From assembly GCA_948144175.1 (NCBI GenBank), contig CANXME010002087.1:1671501-1735500 (forward strand): DNA of 64,000 bases, given 5' to 3'. The notes below the pieces were generated by a model, which was not told the DNA's origin, searched no databases, and was given only the letters and a program-made list of their open reading frames with translations. The position numbers were made by a program, and so were the translations under genes. Origin of the DNA: Closterium sp. NIES-65. Lineage: Eukaryota; Streptophyta; Zygnematophyceae; Desmidiales; Closteriaceae. This document shows, piece by piece, positions 18,741 through 27,863 of this stretch (position 1 is its first letter; the number at the start of each line of letters is the position of its first letter).

Positions 18741-20632
18741 TAGATGGTCTGGACCTAGAGTTTGACTCCCTTCGCGCTGCTAGTCCTACTGTCACACGTC
18801 TCCTGGCCACTGTTGTCACTGACCCTTCCTTTGAGTCCACTGGTGCTTCTGCCCTAGTCGCTGAGCTTGTTGACTTTGCTACCGCCTGTCATCTAGACTA
18901 CGCCGCTAGCGTTGTTGCTGAGTCTGAGTCTGAGTTAGTCTGTCCTCTGTCCGTGAGGGGTGAGTGTGCTCTTAGCACGGACGTCCTTGAGGACAAGCAT
19001 GAAGAGTTTGAGTGCTTTGCCGCTGCTTTGCCTCATCTCGTGTCCATGCTGATTGCCTCTGAGGGAGACCCGGATGCACCAGACATCCCGACCCCGCGCT
19101 CTTACGCAGCAACGATAGAGGTTCCCTATTCCTCTCAGTGGCAAACAGCCATGGATGCAGAGATGGCTTCCTGGAAGTCCATAGGCACCTACGTTGACGA
19201 GGTTCCCCTGCTTGGGGCGAACATCGTCAGTGGCATGTGGATCTTCAGGGTGAAGCGGCCGCCGGGTTCTCCGCCTGTCTTCAAGGCGCGTTACGTTGCA
19301 CGAGGCTTCAGCCAGCGAGAGGGAGTTTATTTCTTCCAGACCTTCTCCCCCACCCCGAAGATGACCACTCTTCGGGTTCTGCTGCACGTTGCTGCTCAGC
19401 ATGACTACGAGCTGCACTCTCTTGACTTCAGCACTGCTTTCCTACAGGGCAGGTTGTACGAGGAGATCTGGCTGTGCCGCCGACCTGGCTTCACTATGTC
19501 GTTTCTTGTGGGTACCCAGTGGAGCCTCCGGCGGCTAGTCTACGGTCTCTGTCTGGCGCCCCGTGAGTGGCACGACACACTGAGGATGACCCTTGTGGCT
19601 CTTGGCTTTGCTCCTTACACTGCTAACCTGTTGCTGTTTTTACGCACCGACACCTCTTTGCCGCCATTCTAGGTGCTTGAGTACGTCCACGACTTGGTCT
19701 TTGCTACTTCTTACACCGAGGGAAGAGCTGTAGAAGAGACACACGCGCACAGACCTGGGTGAGCTTCGCAACTATCTTGGCTTGGGGATCACCAGGGATT
19801 GAGCACAGCGCACCATTACTTTGACTCAGTTACACATGGTGCAGCAGGTCCTTCAGCGCTTCGGATTCAAGTACTCGTTGCCACAGCCCACTCCTCTGCC
19901 TACTCGCCACTCGCTCTCAGCTCTGCCTTCGGATGAGTCCGTAGAGCCGAGTGGCCCATATCCACAGCTTGTGGGCTGCCTCATGTACCTGTTGACCTCC
20001 ACTTGACCTGACGTGGCATACCCTTATAGCATCCTGGCACGCTATGTTGCTCTTGGGAGACACACGAAGTAGCACATGGATGCCGCTACTTGTGTAGTAC
20101 GTTGGGCATGGGGCTTGTGCTTGGAGGACGGGCTCGAGTTGTCTTCACTGGTCATGCAGACACTTCTTGGGCTGCCGACTTGGCTACGCAGCAGCCGTCA
20201 CAAGGTTGCACTTTCAGCCTTGGCTCCGGCTCTGTTTCTTGGTGGTCTACCCGCTCGTCTTCTATTCTTAGCTCTAGCTGTGAGGCTGAGATCTACGCAG
20301 GGGCCATGGCTGCACAGGAGCTACACTGGCTCACCTTCCTGCTGATCGACCTGGGAGAGCTTCCTCGTTCTCCTCCAGTGCCGTACGTCGACAACAAGGC
20401 CATGATTGCCTTGTGTCAGGAGAGTAGACTAGAGCACAGGACGAAGCACATCGCTCTGCGCTACTCCCTTACTCGAGATTTGCAGCAGCGTGGTCAGCTT
20501 CGTCTTACTTACGTGGCCACTCGGGCCAACACTGCTGATGTCTTCACCAAGGCACTTCAGCCTTGTGATCATCAGCGTTTCTGTGTTGTTCTAGGCGTTG
20601 TGCCCACTGGGCCTCACTTGCTTACTTCTTGA
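18741..20632 (+). pseudogene. Copia D reverse transcriptase and RNase H
   Basis: RT blocks WIFRVKRPPGSPPVFKARYV, FFQTFSPTPKMTTLRVLL, LDFSTAFLQG and SLRRLVYGLCLAPREW lie in frame to a TAG at 19670. Directly after it the catalytic YVDD reads YVHD (EYVHDLVFA), so an essential Asp is lost. A deletion or frameshift follows near 19720. RNase H resumes at 19821 and, in another frame, at 20090-20632 (YVDNKAMIALC, TKHIALRYSLTRDLQQ, TADVFTKAL). Non-functional. Confidence 0.85.
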
Positions 20633-20861
20633 CCCTGCTTCTACTGTGATCTATATATATATACCTGCATGCTTACAATTGCTAGGTTGTGATCACTGTA
20701 TTGTTTGTCCTCCTGTGTATAGCTCTGCATGTGAACTGGCCTTGTGGCCATTTGATTGTGCCCAGAATGTGTGGTGACGTCGTGATCCACCCAGAGCTTG
20801 CTTTGCCTTTCTTGACTGGTCTTGTGACCTCTTGTTCTCCCCCACTTTGCCTATGAGGGTG

Positions 20862-20990
20862 TGTCAAACTTCTATGACATAGTCTGTGTAGGCTGTAGTT
20901 TGGTAGTCAATATAGGGTACAATACTTCTAGGTTTTCCTACTTGTACCCACCTGCTTGCTAATTCCATCATTCCTCGTTCCATTTTCACA
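20862..20990 (+). repeat. 3' LTR of copia D
   Basis: 129 bp, TGTCAAACTTC to CATTTTCACA, preceded by the purine-rich CTATGAGGGTG tract (about 20851-20861). Same length as the 5' LTR with scattered substitutions. It is followed by GGCGA, matching the left flank AGCGA. Confidence 0.92.
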
Positions 20991-20995
20991 GGCGA

Positions 20996-21238
20996 TTTTC
21001 AGGAAGATGCGCGACGAAAATACTTGAATTCTGGGTGCTAGTTGACTTACCGCGAGTCGAACCGACTGTAGGTCGCGTAAATCTCTTGTAGCTGAAATTC
21101 GCGTCCAATCTCGTCCGTCGAGGAGAAACTTGATCTGACGGTCGAAATTCCGACCCTTTTGAACGAAATTCTCTAGCCCGTTGAGATTCAAATCGATCTG
21201 ACGGTCCAAATTCCAACCTTTTCAGCAATAAATCTGAG
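20996..21238 (-). other. Gypsy E 5' leader, middle segment
   Basis: This 240-bp stretch lies between copia D and copia C and belongs to gypsy E upstream of its gag ATG. It holds a two-fold repeat, GATCTGACGGTCGAAATTCC and GATCTGACGGTCCAAATTCC. I see no convincing coding signal. Confidence 0.6.
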
Positions 21239-21243
21239 GAGAG

Positions 21244-21376
21244 TGTGAGCATAAGCGAACAGGAATGGATGAACTAGCAGTGAAAATGAGTACAAGTAGG
21301 AAACCCTAGAATTGTGTACCCCCTATAGGCTAACCCACTGTAGCCTACACAAGCATAACATATATAATGTTTGACA
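21244..21376 (-). repeat. 3' LTR of copia C
   Basis: 133 bp, plus-strand TGTGAGCATAAG to GTTTGACA, next to the purine tract TATGGGGGTG (minus sense, about 21377-21387). It differs from the 5' LTR at two places (GAGCATA/GAGAATA and CCCACTG/CCCATTG). It contains ATATATAATG, a TATA-like box on either strand. Confidence 0.95.
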
Positions 21377-21582
21377 CACCCCCATAGGCAAAGTGGGGGA
21401 GAACAAGGGGTCACAAGACCAGTCAAGCAAAGCAAAGCAAGCTCAGGGTGGATCACAAAATCACCACACAGTCCGAGCACAAGAGCAGGGCCAGAGGCCA
21501 GTTCACATGCAGGAGTACAGACATATATATAAAACTACACAAGCAAGAGCAGGTATATATATATGTCACAGTACAAGTGAAG

Positions 21583-23736
21583 TCAAGAGGAGAGCAAGTG
21601 AGGCAAGACAGGTACAAGACCCAGCTGGGTGCAAAAGCGCTGATGGTCACAAGGCGCGAGTGCCTTGGTGAACACATCAGCAGTGTTGGCCTCAGAGGCC
21701 ACGTACGCAAGTCGCAACTGACCACGCTGCTGCAGCTCACGAGCAAGGAAGTAGCGGAGAGCAATGTGCTTCGTTCTGTGCTCCAAGCGCTGCTCTCGAC
21801 ACAAGGCCAGCATGGCCTTGTTGTCTACGTACAGCACTGGAGGAGAACGAGGCGGCTCTCCAAGGTCAGTCAGCAGGTAGGTGAGCCAGCGAAGCTCCTG
21901 TGCAGCCATGGCCCCGGCGTAGATCTCAGCCTCACAGCTGGAGCCGAGAACCGAAGACGAGCGAATAGACCGCCACGAGACAGAGCCGGAACCAAGGCTG
22001 AAGGTGTAACCCTGTGACGACCGCTGCGTAGCCTGGTCGTCAGCCCAAGAAGCGTCCGCGTGGCCGGTAAGGACCACTGGACTCCGCCCTCCAAGCACAA
22101 GCCCCATGCCCGACGTACTGCACAGGTAGCGCAATACCCTCTTCGCTGCAGCCATGTGCTCTAGTCTGTGTCTCCCTGGAGCAACATAGCGTGCAAGAAT
22201 GCTCAGAGGGTATGCAAGGTCAGGTCGTGTGCAGGTCATCAGGTACATGAGGCAGCCAACAAGCTCTGCATACGGACCACTCGACTCTACGGACTCATCC
22301 GAAGGCAGAGCTGAGAGTGAGTGGCGAGTAGGCAGAGGAGTGGCCTGAGGCGAGGAGTACGTGAAGCCGAAGCGCTGAAGGACCTGCTGCACCATGTGTG
22401 ACTGAGTCAAGGTAATGGTGCGGCGTGCTCTGTCCCGAGTGATCTGCAAGCCAAGGTAGCTGCGCAGTTCACCCAGGTCTGTGCACGTGTGTCTCTTCAG
22501 CAGTTCGGACTTCACGTAGGCGAGTCCAGCAGTGTCCGCTGTGGCAAAGACCAAGTCGTCGACGTACACAAGGATGTAGAACGGCGGCAGTGAAGTGTCG
22601 GTGCGCAGAAACAGCGATGGGTCAGCAGTAGAAGGAGCAAACCCAAGAGCCGCAAGCGTAGTCCTCAGTGTGTCGTGCCACTCACGCGGTGCCTGGCGGA
22701 GACCGTAGACTGGCCGTCGGAGGCTCCACTGGGTGCCAGGAGGGAAAGTCCCAGTGAAGCCAGGTGGACGGCGCAGCCAGATCTCCTCGTGCAGGCTACC
22801 CTGCAGGAACGCAGTGCTGAAGTCGAGAGAGTGAAGCTCGTAGTCGCGCTGAGCGGCTATGTGCAGCAGCACCCGAAGAGTGGTCATCTTCGGGGTGGGA
22901 GAGAAGGTCTGAAAGTAGTCAACTCCCTGCCGCTGACTGAAGCCACGAGCAACGTACCGCGCCTTGAAGACAGGTGGAGAGCCCGGCGGCCGCTTCACCC
23001 GGAAGATCCACATGCCACTGACGATGTTCGCCCCAGGAGGGGGAACTGCGTCAACGTAGGTGCCTGTGGACTTCCAGGAAGCCATCTCTGCATCCATAGC
23101 TGCCTGCCACTGAGAGGAGTAGGGACCCTCTACGGCCTCCGCGTAAGAACGCGGAGTCGGGATGTCTAGTGCATCCGGGTCTCCCTCAGGGGCAAGCAGT
23201 ACAGACGCGAGATGAGGTGAAGCAGCCGCTAGACACTGTAACTCCTCCTGTCTGTCCTCTAGGACGTCCGTGCCAAGAGCACACTCACCCCCGACGGACG
23301 GAGGACAGACAGACGCAGACTCAGCAACAAGACCAGCAGCGTAGTCGAGACGACAGCGAGCAGCAAAGTCAACGAGCTCAGCGACTAGAGCAGACGCAGC
23401 AGTGGACTCAAAAGAGGGGTCAGTGACGACAGTAGCAAGCAGACGCGTGACAGTAGGACTGGCAGCGCGAAGAGAGTCCGACTCAGGGTCGGCAAGCGCA
23501 GGAAGAGAGGACTCAGGAGGAGAAGGCAAAGGGGCACGCAGAGGAGCAGTGGACGGACGCAGAGACATCCGGTGCGTGCCAGGGACAGGAGGAGGACGCT
23601 GACGCGAACCGCGACCACTAGCGCGAGCAGCACGAACAGGCGACGCGGGACGAGACGCAGGCTCACGACGCTCAGCAAGACCTCCAGTAGGACCAGTGTA
23701 AGGAGAGGGAGCAGGCAGAGGAGAGGAAGGCTCCAA
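21583..23736 (-). CDS. Copia C linker end, reverse transcriptase and RNase H
   Basis: A 717-codon open frame. Residues 1-190 are Pro/Ser-rich linker with family blocks (VLEDRQEELQCLAAASPHL, EGDPDALDIPTPRSYAEA). RT spans about 215-460: WIFRVKRPPGSPPVFKARYV, LDFSTAFLQGSLHEEIWLR, SLRRPVYGLRQAPREWHDTL, and intact YVDD at about residue 390. RNase H follows (GHADASWADD, EAEIYAGAMAAQELRWLTYL, YVDNKAMLALCRE) to NTADVFTKAL near the end. No internal stop or missing catalytic block is seen. It probably was part of one polyprotein; the listed ATG is only the first in the open frame. Confidence 0.88.
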   Translation of the reverse strand: MEPSSPLPAPSPYTGPTGGLAERREPASRPASPVRAARASGRGSRQRPPPVPGTHRMSLRPSTAPLRAPLPSPPESSLPALADPESDSLRAASPTVTRLLATVVTDPSFESTAASALVAELVDFAARCRLDYAAGLVAESASVCPPSVGGECALGTDVLEDRQEELQCLAAASPHLASVLLAPEGDPDALDIPTPRSYAEAVEGPYSSQWQAAMDAEMASWKSTGTYVDAVPPPGANIVSGMWIFRVKRPPGSPPVFKARYVARGFSQRQGVDYFQTFSPTPKMTTLRVLLHIAAQRDYELHSLDFSTAFLQGSLHEEIWLRRPPGFTGTFPPGTQWSLRRPVYGLRQAPREWHDTLRTTLAALGFAPSTADPSLFLRTDTSLPPFYILVYVDDLVFATADTAGLAYVKSELLKRHTCTDLGELRSYLGLQITRDRARRTITLTQSHMVQQVLQRFGFTYSSPQATPLPTRHSLSALPSDESVESSGPYAELVGCLMYLMTCTRPDLAYPLSILARYVAPGRHRLEHMAAAKRVLRYLCSTSGMGLVLGGRSPVVLTGHADASWADDQATQRSSQGYTFSLGSGSVSWRSIRSSSVLGSSCEAEIYAGAMAAQELRWLTYLLTDLGEPPRSPPVLYVDNKAMLALCREQRLEHRTKHIALRYFLARELQQRGQLRLAYVASEANTADVFTKALAPCDHQRFCTQLGLVPVLPHLLSS

Positions 23737-23739
23737 CAG

Positions 23740-24715
23740 TGACTGCGACTGGACAGGCTGTGGACACTCTACCGAAGGAGAAAGACCAAGAACCTGCTAT
23801 AGGAGCGGAACGAAGTACGGCCGAGGCCGCGCGGCTGCTCCAGACTCAGCAGGGACAGCACCAGAACCCTCAGCGACAGCACCAGCGCCACCAACACCTC
23901 CAGCGGCAGGACCTCCAGCAGCACCAGCAGCAGAACCACCGCCAGGACAGACAGCAGTAGTCTCAGCACCAACACCCTCAGCAGCTCCAGCTCCTGTTGG
24001 ACCTGCAGGCTCAGCAGCTCCGGGACCGGCAGCACCAGCACCCTCGACGGTCGACGAAGCTCCAGCTCCAGCAGCACTCGTCCAGCGGCGAGCAAACCAC
24101 TCGCGCAGCTCCTGTGGAGAGAGGGGCTCCCGGCGAGACGCAGCAGCAGGAGAAACCCCAGGCTCAGCAGCTCCAGACTCAGCACCCCCAGGCACAGCAG
24201 CTCCAGACGTAGCACCCCCAGGCTCAGCAGCTCCAGACTCAGCACCTCCAGGCTCAGCAGCTCCAGACTCAGCACCCCCAGGCTCAGTAGCTCCAGCTCC
24301 AGTAGGACCCGCAGGCCCAGTAGCTCCGGGACCGGCAGCACCCGCAGCAGGCGAAGAAGCTCCAGCTCCAGCAGCACGCCTCCAGCGGCGAGCAAACCAC
24401 TCGCGTAGCTCGTGTGGAGAGAGCGGCTCCTGCCGAGACGGAAGAACCGGAGAGCCCCCAGGTCCAGCAGGCGCAGGCTCCGCACCTCCAGGCCCAGCAC
24501 CCCCAGGCTCAGCAGCTCCTCACGTAGCACCCTCCGGCTCAGCACCCCCCGGCTCAGCACCCCCAGACTCAGCACCCCCCGGCCTCGCACCCCCAGGCTC
24601 AGCACCCCCAGGCTCAGCACCCTCAGCAGCAGCACCAGACTCAGCAGCAACCTCGACTGGCTCGACCGTGTCTACCTGGGACACACCCGAAGGGGCAGGA
24701 ACCTGAGGGGGGAGG
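23740..24715 (-). pseudogene. Copia C linker with GGAEP repeats and two LREWFARRW motifs
   Basis: Minus-strand units GGTGCTGAGCCTGGGG and GGAGCTGCTGAGCCTGGG recur at 24160-24310 and 24480-24620, encoding GGAEPGGAES-type repeats. Each array is followed by PLSPxELREWFARRW, at about 24090-24140 and 24390-24440. Stops and frame changes lie between this and the integrase frame. These breaks are the main defect separating the two long frames of C. Confidence 0.75.
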
Positions 24716-24719
24716 GGGT

Positions 24720-26336
24720 CTACCGGGGGGGGAACTGGTACCAGGAAGTCCGGTGGGGGGGGAAGGGAAGGAGTACGGTAGGGGAAGAGGCGGTAGAAGG
24801 GGACTGACTTGTCGAACGTGATGCCTGGGAGGACAGAACACGACTAGAGGAGGGGTGGTAGAACTGCCACCCTGGAGCGTCAGGGGGGAAGCCAAGGAAG
24901 ACACAGGGAGCAGCACGGGGGGACAGCTTGTCCGCAGACAAGTCGCGGACAAACGCCCGAGATCCCCAGACACGGAACGCAGACGCATCGCCGACCTTCC
25001 CCGTCCACAGTAACACTGGGGACATCGCGGGCCGAGAGACCCTGGGGTGAAGGTTGAGCTGATGCGCCGCGTACCGAACCGCAAACGGCCACAGAAAATG
25101 GGGGACAGCCGCATGCATCATGGACGTACGAGCGACATCCATGACCATGCCAATGCGGCGCTCAGCAATCCCATTTTGCTGTGGAGAGTCCGGAAGCGTA
25201 AAGGTCTGGCGGATCCCCTGTGCACGACAGTAGTCTCGCAGAAGGCGAGAGGAGAACTCCCCACCTCGGTCAGAGTGCAGACGCAGAACAGGAAAGTCCG
25301 AGCCGAAGCTCCTCCTGAGCTGGAGACGAGCCTCGCGGATCCAGTCGATCAGCACCTCAGTGACAGCACCCTTGCTGCGCAAGGGGAAGACTGAGGTGTA
25401 ATGCGAGTAGTCGTCAACCACCAACAGGAAGTAGCGCTCGTGACCCTGCCCACGGACGGGGGCCGGGCCCCACACGTCCATGTGAAGCGTCTGCAGAGGA
25501 GCCTTTGTCGGGGGAAACTGGGAGGAGTGAGGAGCAGCCCTGAGGCGCCCCTCGACACAGGGGACACAGGAAGGTCCTGGTCCCGAAGGAAGGGGAGGGA
25601 GAGACTGGGGAAGACCAGAGACAAGGACACGGGAAGCCATGCCCCGAAGACGGGGCAAGGAGGGGTGGCCTAGACGGTGGTGCCACAGAAGAGTCTCGTG
25701 AGACAGGAGGCGACACGAACAGGGGGCAGACTCACTAGCACCTAGAGCAGCAGCCGCACCTGTACCTGGAGCAGGAGACTCACTAGCACCCAGAGCAGCA
25801 GCCTCACCAGTAGCTAGAGCAGCAGGTCCTATACCTGGGTCAGGCGGGACGCACAGGTGACCGGCACGGTCAGCACTAGTAGGCAATGCATACATGGCAG
25901 TGAGAATAGCATCATAGTCAAGAGCATATATATCTACCCTCTGCCTAAGCAACTCCACCCAGTCGGGAAGCTCAGCCTCGTCGCCAAACACAGTACGCCA
26001 GGCGTCGCTCAGACGGGCGAAGCAGCGGGACGGTGTATGACTACGTGTCCCACAAGGCTGACCAGTCCGAGTACCAGTGCGAATCACGTAAGAGCAGCGA
26101 ACAGCACTGAGAGACCCTCCACTCTGAGCGTACCACTCACGAAGCTGGCGAGGCGTGAGAGACACGTGAGAGGGTCGCGGGAGCTGCATCTGGCCGCCAC
26201 CACGAGTAGAAGCAGCAGGAGTGGTAGTAGGAGTAGCGTCGCCACCCCTACAGCCCCAACCAGCGTACCACTCACGCAGCTGCTGGGGCGTGAGGGACTC
26301 ACGCCGGCGTCGCTGGGGCTGCATTTGGCTCCGCAA
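24720..26336 (-). CDS. Copia C gag zinc region fused to GAG-pre-integrase and integrase
   Basis: A 538-codon frame. Near residues 12-75 are two LTPxQLREWYA motifs. CSYVIRTGTRTGQPCGTRSH then TPSRC (about 90-115) is the extended knuckle C-X13-C-X4-H-X4-C. LGASES repeats lead directly to SAPCSCRLLSHETLLWHHRL, so the protease (FTLDSGAS and following, about 190 residues in D) is deleted. Integrase is complete: MDVWGPAPV, LHSDRGGEFSS and NGIAERRIGMVMD carry the D, D, E residues. It ends at CVFLGFPPDAPGWQFYHPSS. The ATG at 26336 is an assumption; upstream is repeat leader. Confidence 0.83.
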   Translation of the reverse strand: MRSQMQPQRRRRESLTPQQLREWYAGWGCRGGDATPTTTPAASTRGGGQMQLPRPSHVSLTPRQLREWYAQSGGSLSAVRCSYVIRTGTRTGQPCGTRSHTPSRCFARLSDAWRTVFGDEAELPDWVELLRQRVDIYALDYDAILTAMYALPTSADRAGHLCVPPDPGIGPAALATGEAAALGASESPAPGTGAAAALGASESAPCSCRLLSHETLLWHHRLGHPSLPRLRGMASRVLVSGLPQSLPPLPSGPGPSCVPCVEGRLRAAPHSSQFPPTKAPLQTLHMDVWGPAPVRGQGHERYFLLVVDDYSHYTSVFPLRSKGAVTEVLIDWIREARLQLRRSFGSDFPVLRLHSDRGGEFSSRLLRDYCRAQGIRQTFTLPDSPQQNGIAERRIGMVMDVARTSMMHAAVPHFLWPFAVRYAAHQLNLHPRVSRPAMSPVLLWTGKVGDASAFRVWGSRAFVRDLSADKLSPRAAPCVFLGFPPDAPGWQFYHPSSSRVLSSQASRSTSQSPSTASSPTVLLPFPPHRTSWYQFPPR

Positions 26337-26339
26337 GTA

Positions 26340-27520
26340 GAAGCAGGAGCAGGACTAGCAGCAGGGAGGCAGGCAGCCAGGCAAGCCAAAAGGCAGGCAG
26401 GCAGGCAAGCAGGCAACGCGCAGCGTGCTAGCAGGGCAAGAGCTCACCAGTGGTGGGAAGAGTAGGCTCGGCGACTCAGCGGCTCGGCAGCTCGGCGGCT
26501 CGGCGGCTCGGGCGACTCGGGCGGCTCGGCGGCAAGGCGGCTCGGCAGCAACTGCAGCTCAGCAGCTCGGTGACTCGGCGGCTCGGCGGCAGGGCGGCTC
26601 GGCAGCAACTGCACCTCAGCAGCTCAGCGACCCGGCGGCTCGGCGGCAGGGCGGCTCGGCTACTGGGCGGCTCGGGTGCAGGGCGGCTCGGCGGTGGGGC
26701 GGCTCGGCTGCTGCAGTGGGAGATGAAGGAGGAGGAGAAGCAGGGGAGGCCACACACCTGCCACCCCTCTGCTGCCCCCGCAAGCGGCCCCCTCAGGTCG
26801 CCTCGACAGGCGACGGGAAAAGGGGGGGTGGGTGGTGGGGGCCGGTAGGTGCAGCGGCGGGGCCAGCAGGTGCAGTTGCGGGGCCGGTAGAAGGGGACGG
26901 CAGGAGCCGTCAGGAGGGGACGGCGGGGCCGTCAGGAAGGGACGGCGGGGCCGTCACGAAGGGACGGCGGGGCCGTCAGGAGGTGACCGGGCCGCGACGG
27001 GGGCAGGCGGCGGGGCCGCGTAAGGGCCTGGGCGGGGCCGCGACAGAGTCGTCGGCGGGGCCGCGTGAAAGCCGGGGCGGGGCCGCGTAGAAGCCGGGGC
27101 GGGGCCGCGCGAGAGCAGGCGGCGGGGCCGCGAAGGAGCCGGGGCGGGGCCGCGTGAGAGCAGGCGGCGGAGCCGCGTAAGGGCCTGGGCGGGGCCGCGA
27201 CAAAGCCGTCGGCAGGGCCGCGTGAAAGCCGGGGCGGGGCCGCGTAGAAGCCGGGGCGGGGCCGCGCGAGAGCAGGCGGCGGGGCCGCGAAGGAGCTGGG
27301 GCGGGGCCGCGTGAGAGCAGGCGGCGGAGCCGCGTAAGGGCCTGGGCGGGGCCGCGACAAAGCCGTCGGCGGGGCCGCGTGAAAGCCGGGGCGGGGCCGC
27401 GTAGAAGCCGGGGCGGGGCCGCGCGAGAGCAGGCAGCGGGGCCGCGAAGGAGCCGGGGCGGGGCCGCAGGGGAAATGGCGACCCGAGGGGTCGCTAAAAA
27501 AAAAAGATCGCGCCTCGGGG
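26340..27520 (-). repeat. GC-rich tandem-repeat leader of copia C
   Basis: The segment 27000-27470 holds higher-order repeats of about 120-180 bp built from GGGGCGGGGCCGCG-type units (GCCGCGTAGAAGCCGGGG, GCGCGAGAGCAGGCGGCG). The segment 26460-26710 has GGCTCGGCGGC units. Long open frames on both strands are composition artefacts. It lies between PBS and the gag zinc region, the same place as the leaders of B, D and N. Confidence 0.85.
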
Positions 27521-27528
27521 GGCGCTTC

Positions 27529-27575
27529 GGTGGGCCCAAAAAAAAACGGTCCGTAGAAGGACCCGCTCTATACCA
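27529..27575 (-). other. PBS, hairpin and GGGCCCACC motif, copia C
   Basis: On the minus strand TGGTATAGAGC (27575-27565) is the initiator-Met PBS with one base deleted. GGTCC-TTCTAC-GGACC then forms a 5-bp hairpin. A run of nine T precedes GGGCCCACC (27537-27529). A weaker stem CGTTTT/GAAGCG, with two G-U pairs, could enclose the motif. The order equals that in copia D. Confidence 0.7.
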
Positions 27576-27708
27576 TGTGAGAATAAGCGAACAGGAATGG
27601 ATGAACTAGCAGTGAAAATGAGTACAAGTAGGAAACCCTAGAATTGTGTACCCCCTATAGGCTAACCCATTGTAGCCTACACAAGCATAACATATATAAT
27701 GTTTGACA
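27576..27708 (-). repeat. 5' LTR of copia C
   Basis: 133 bp, plus-strand TGTGAGAATAAGCG to GTTTGACA, with the PBS abutting it on the left. It is nearly identical to the 3' LTR and followed by the GAGAG target duplication, so the insertion is recent compared with D and E. Confidence 0.95.
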
Positions 27709-27713
27709 GAGAG

Positions 27714-27863
27714 TTCCAAAACCGAATCGAGGGGGACTTGAAAAATTGTGCGGAACTGGTTTTACATACCTGTATCAGCGCTTTTGTCGTCGCCCCCGCT
27801 ATTTTTAAAGGCCGGAACTAAGCGGTTGAAGACCTCGCATGTAAACCCGCTCTGATTACCAAG
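27714..27863 (-). other. Gypsy E 5' leader start and PBS
   Basis: TGGTAATCAGAGC (minus, 27861-27849) is an initiator-Met PBS with one extra A, two bases from the LTR. Gypsy H has the identical site. The leader contains GCGGGGGCGAC near 27793-27803, also similar in H. No coding signal is seen. Confidence 0.82.

Larger units (their letters stand above)
13848..20990 (+). mobile_element. Copia D: full-length, degenerate Ty1/copia inserted in gypsy E
   Basis: Two 129-bp LTRs bound a 7143-bp element. Flanks are AGCGA (13843-13847) and GGCGA (20991-20995), a 5-bp duplication with one change. The order is LTR, PBS-like site, GC-rich leader, gag, protease, integrase, linker, RT, RNase H, purine tract, LTR. 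It is the only B/C/D-type element here with the gag capsid frame. Stops, an integrase deletion and altered catalytic residues show it is inactive. Confidence 0.93.
21244..27708 (-). mobile_element. Copia C: young Ty1/copia in gypsy E, lacking gag capsid and protease
   Basis: Two 133-bp LTRs that differ at two positions bound a 6465-bp element. The duplication GAGAG (21239-21243 and 27709-27713) is perfect. On the minus strand: 5' LTR, PBS, GC-rich leader, gag zinc region, pre-integrase, integrase, linker, RT, RNase H, purine tract, 3' LTR. The capsid frame present in D and the protease present in B and D are both missing, while integrase, RT and RNase H are in long frames. It would need gag and protease in trans. 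Confidence 0.95.

Noticed and set aside
23769..24650. 293-codon Leu/Val-rich frame resembling a membrane protein
   Set aside because: It is the out-of-frame reading of the GGAEP repeat linker of copia C (GGTGCTGAGCCTGGGG read as Leu-Ser-Leu-Gly-Val).
26932..27539. Overlapping Pro/Arg/Ala-rich frames in the copia C leader
   Set aside because: Several frames on both strands stay open together because the repeat units have few stops; no domain or start context supports a gene.
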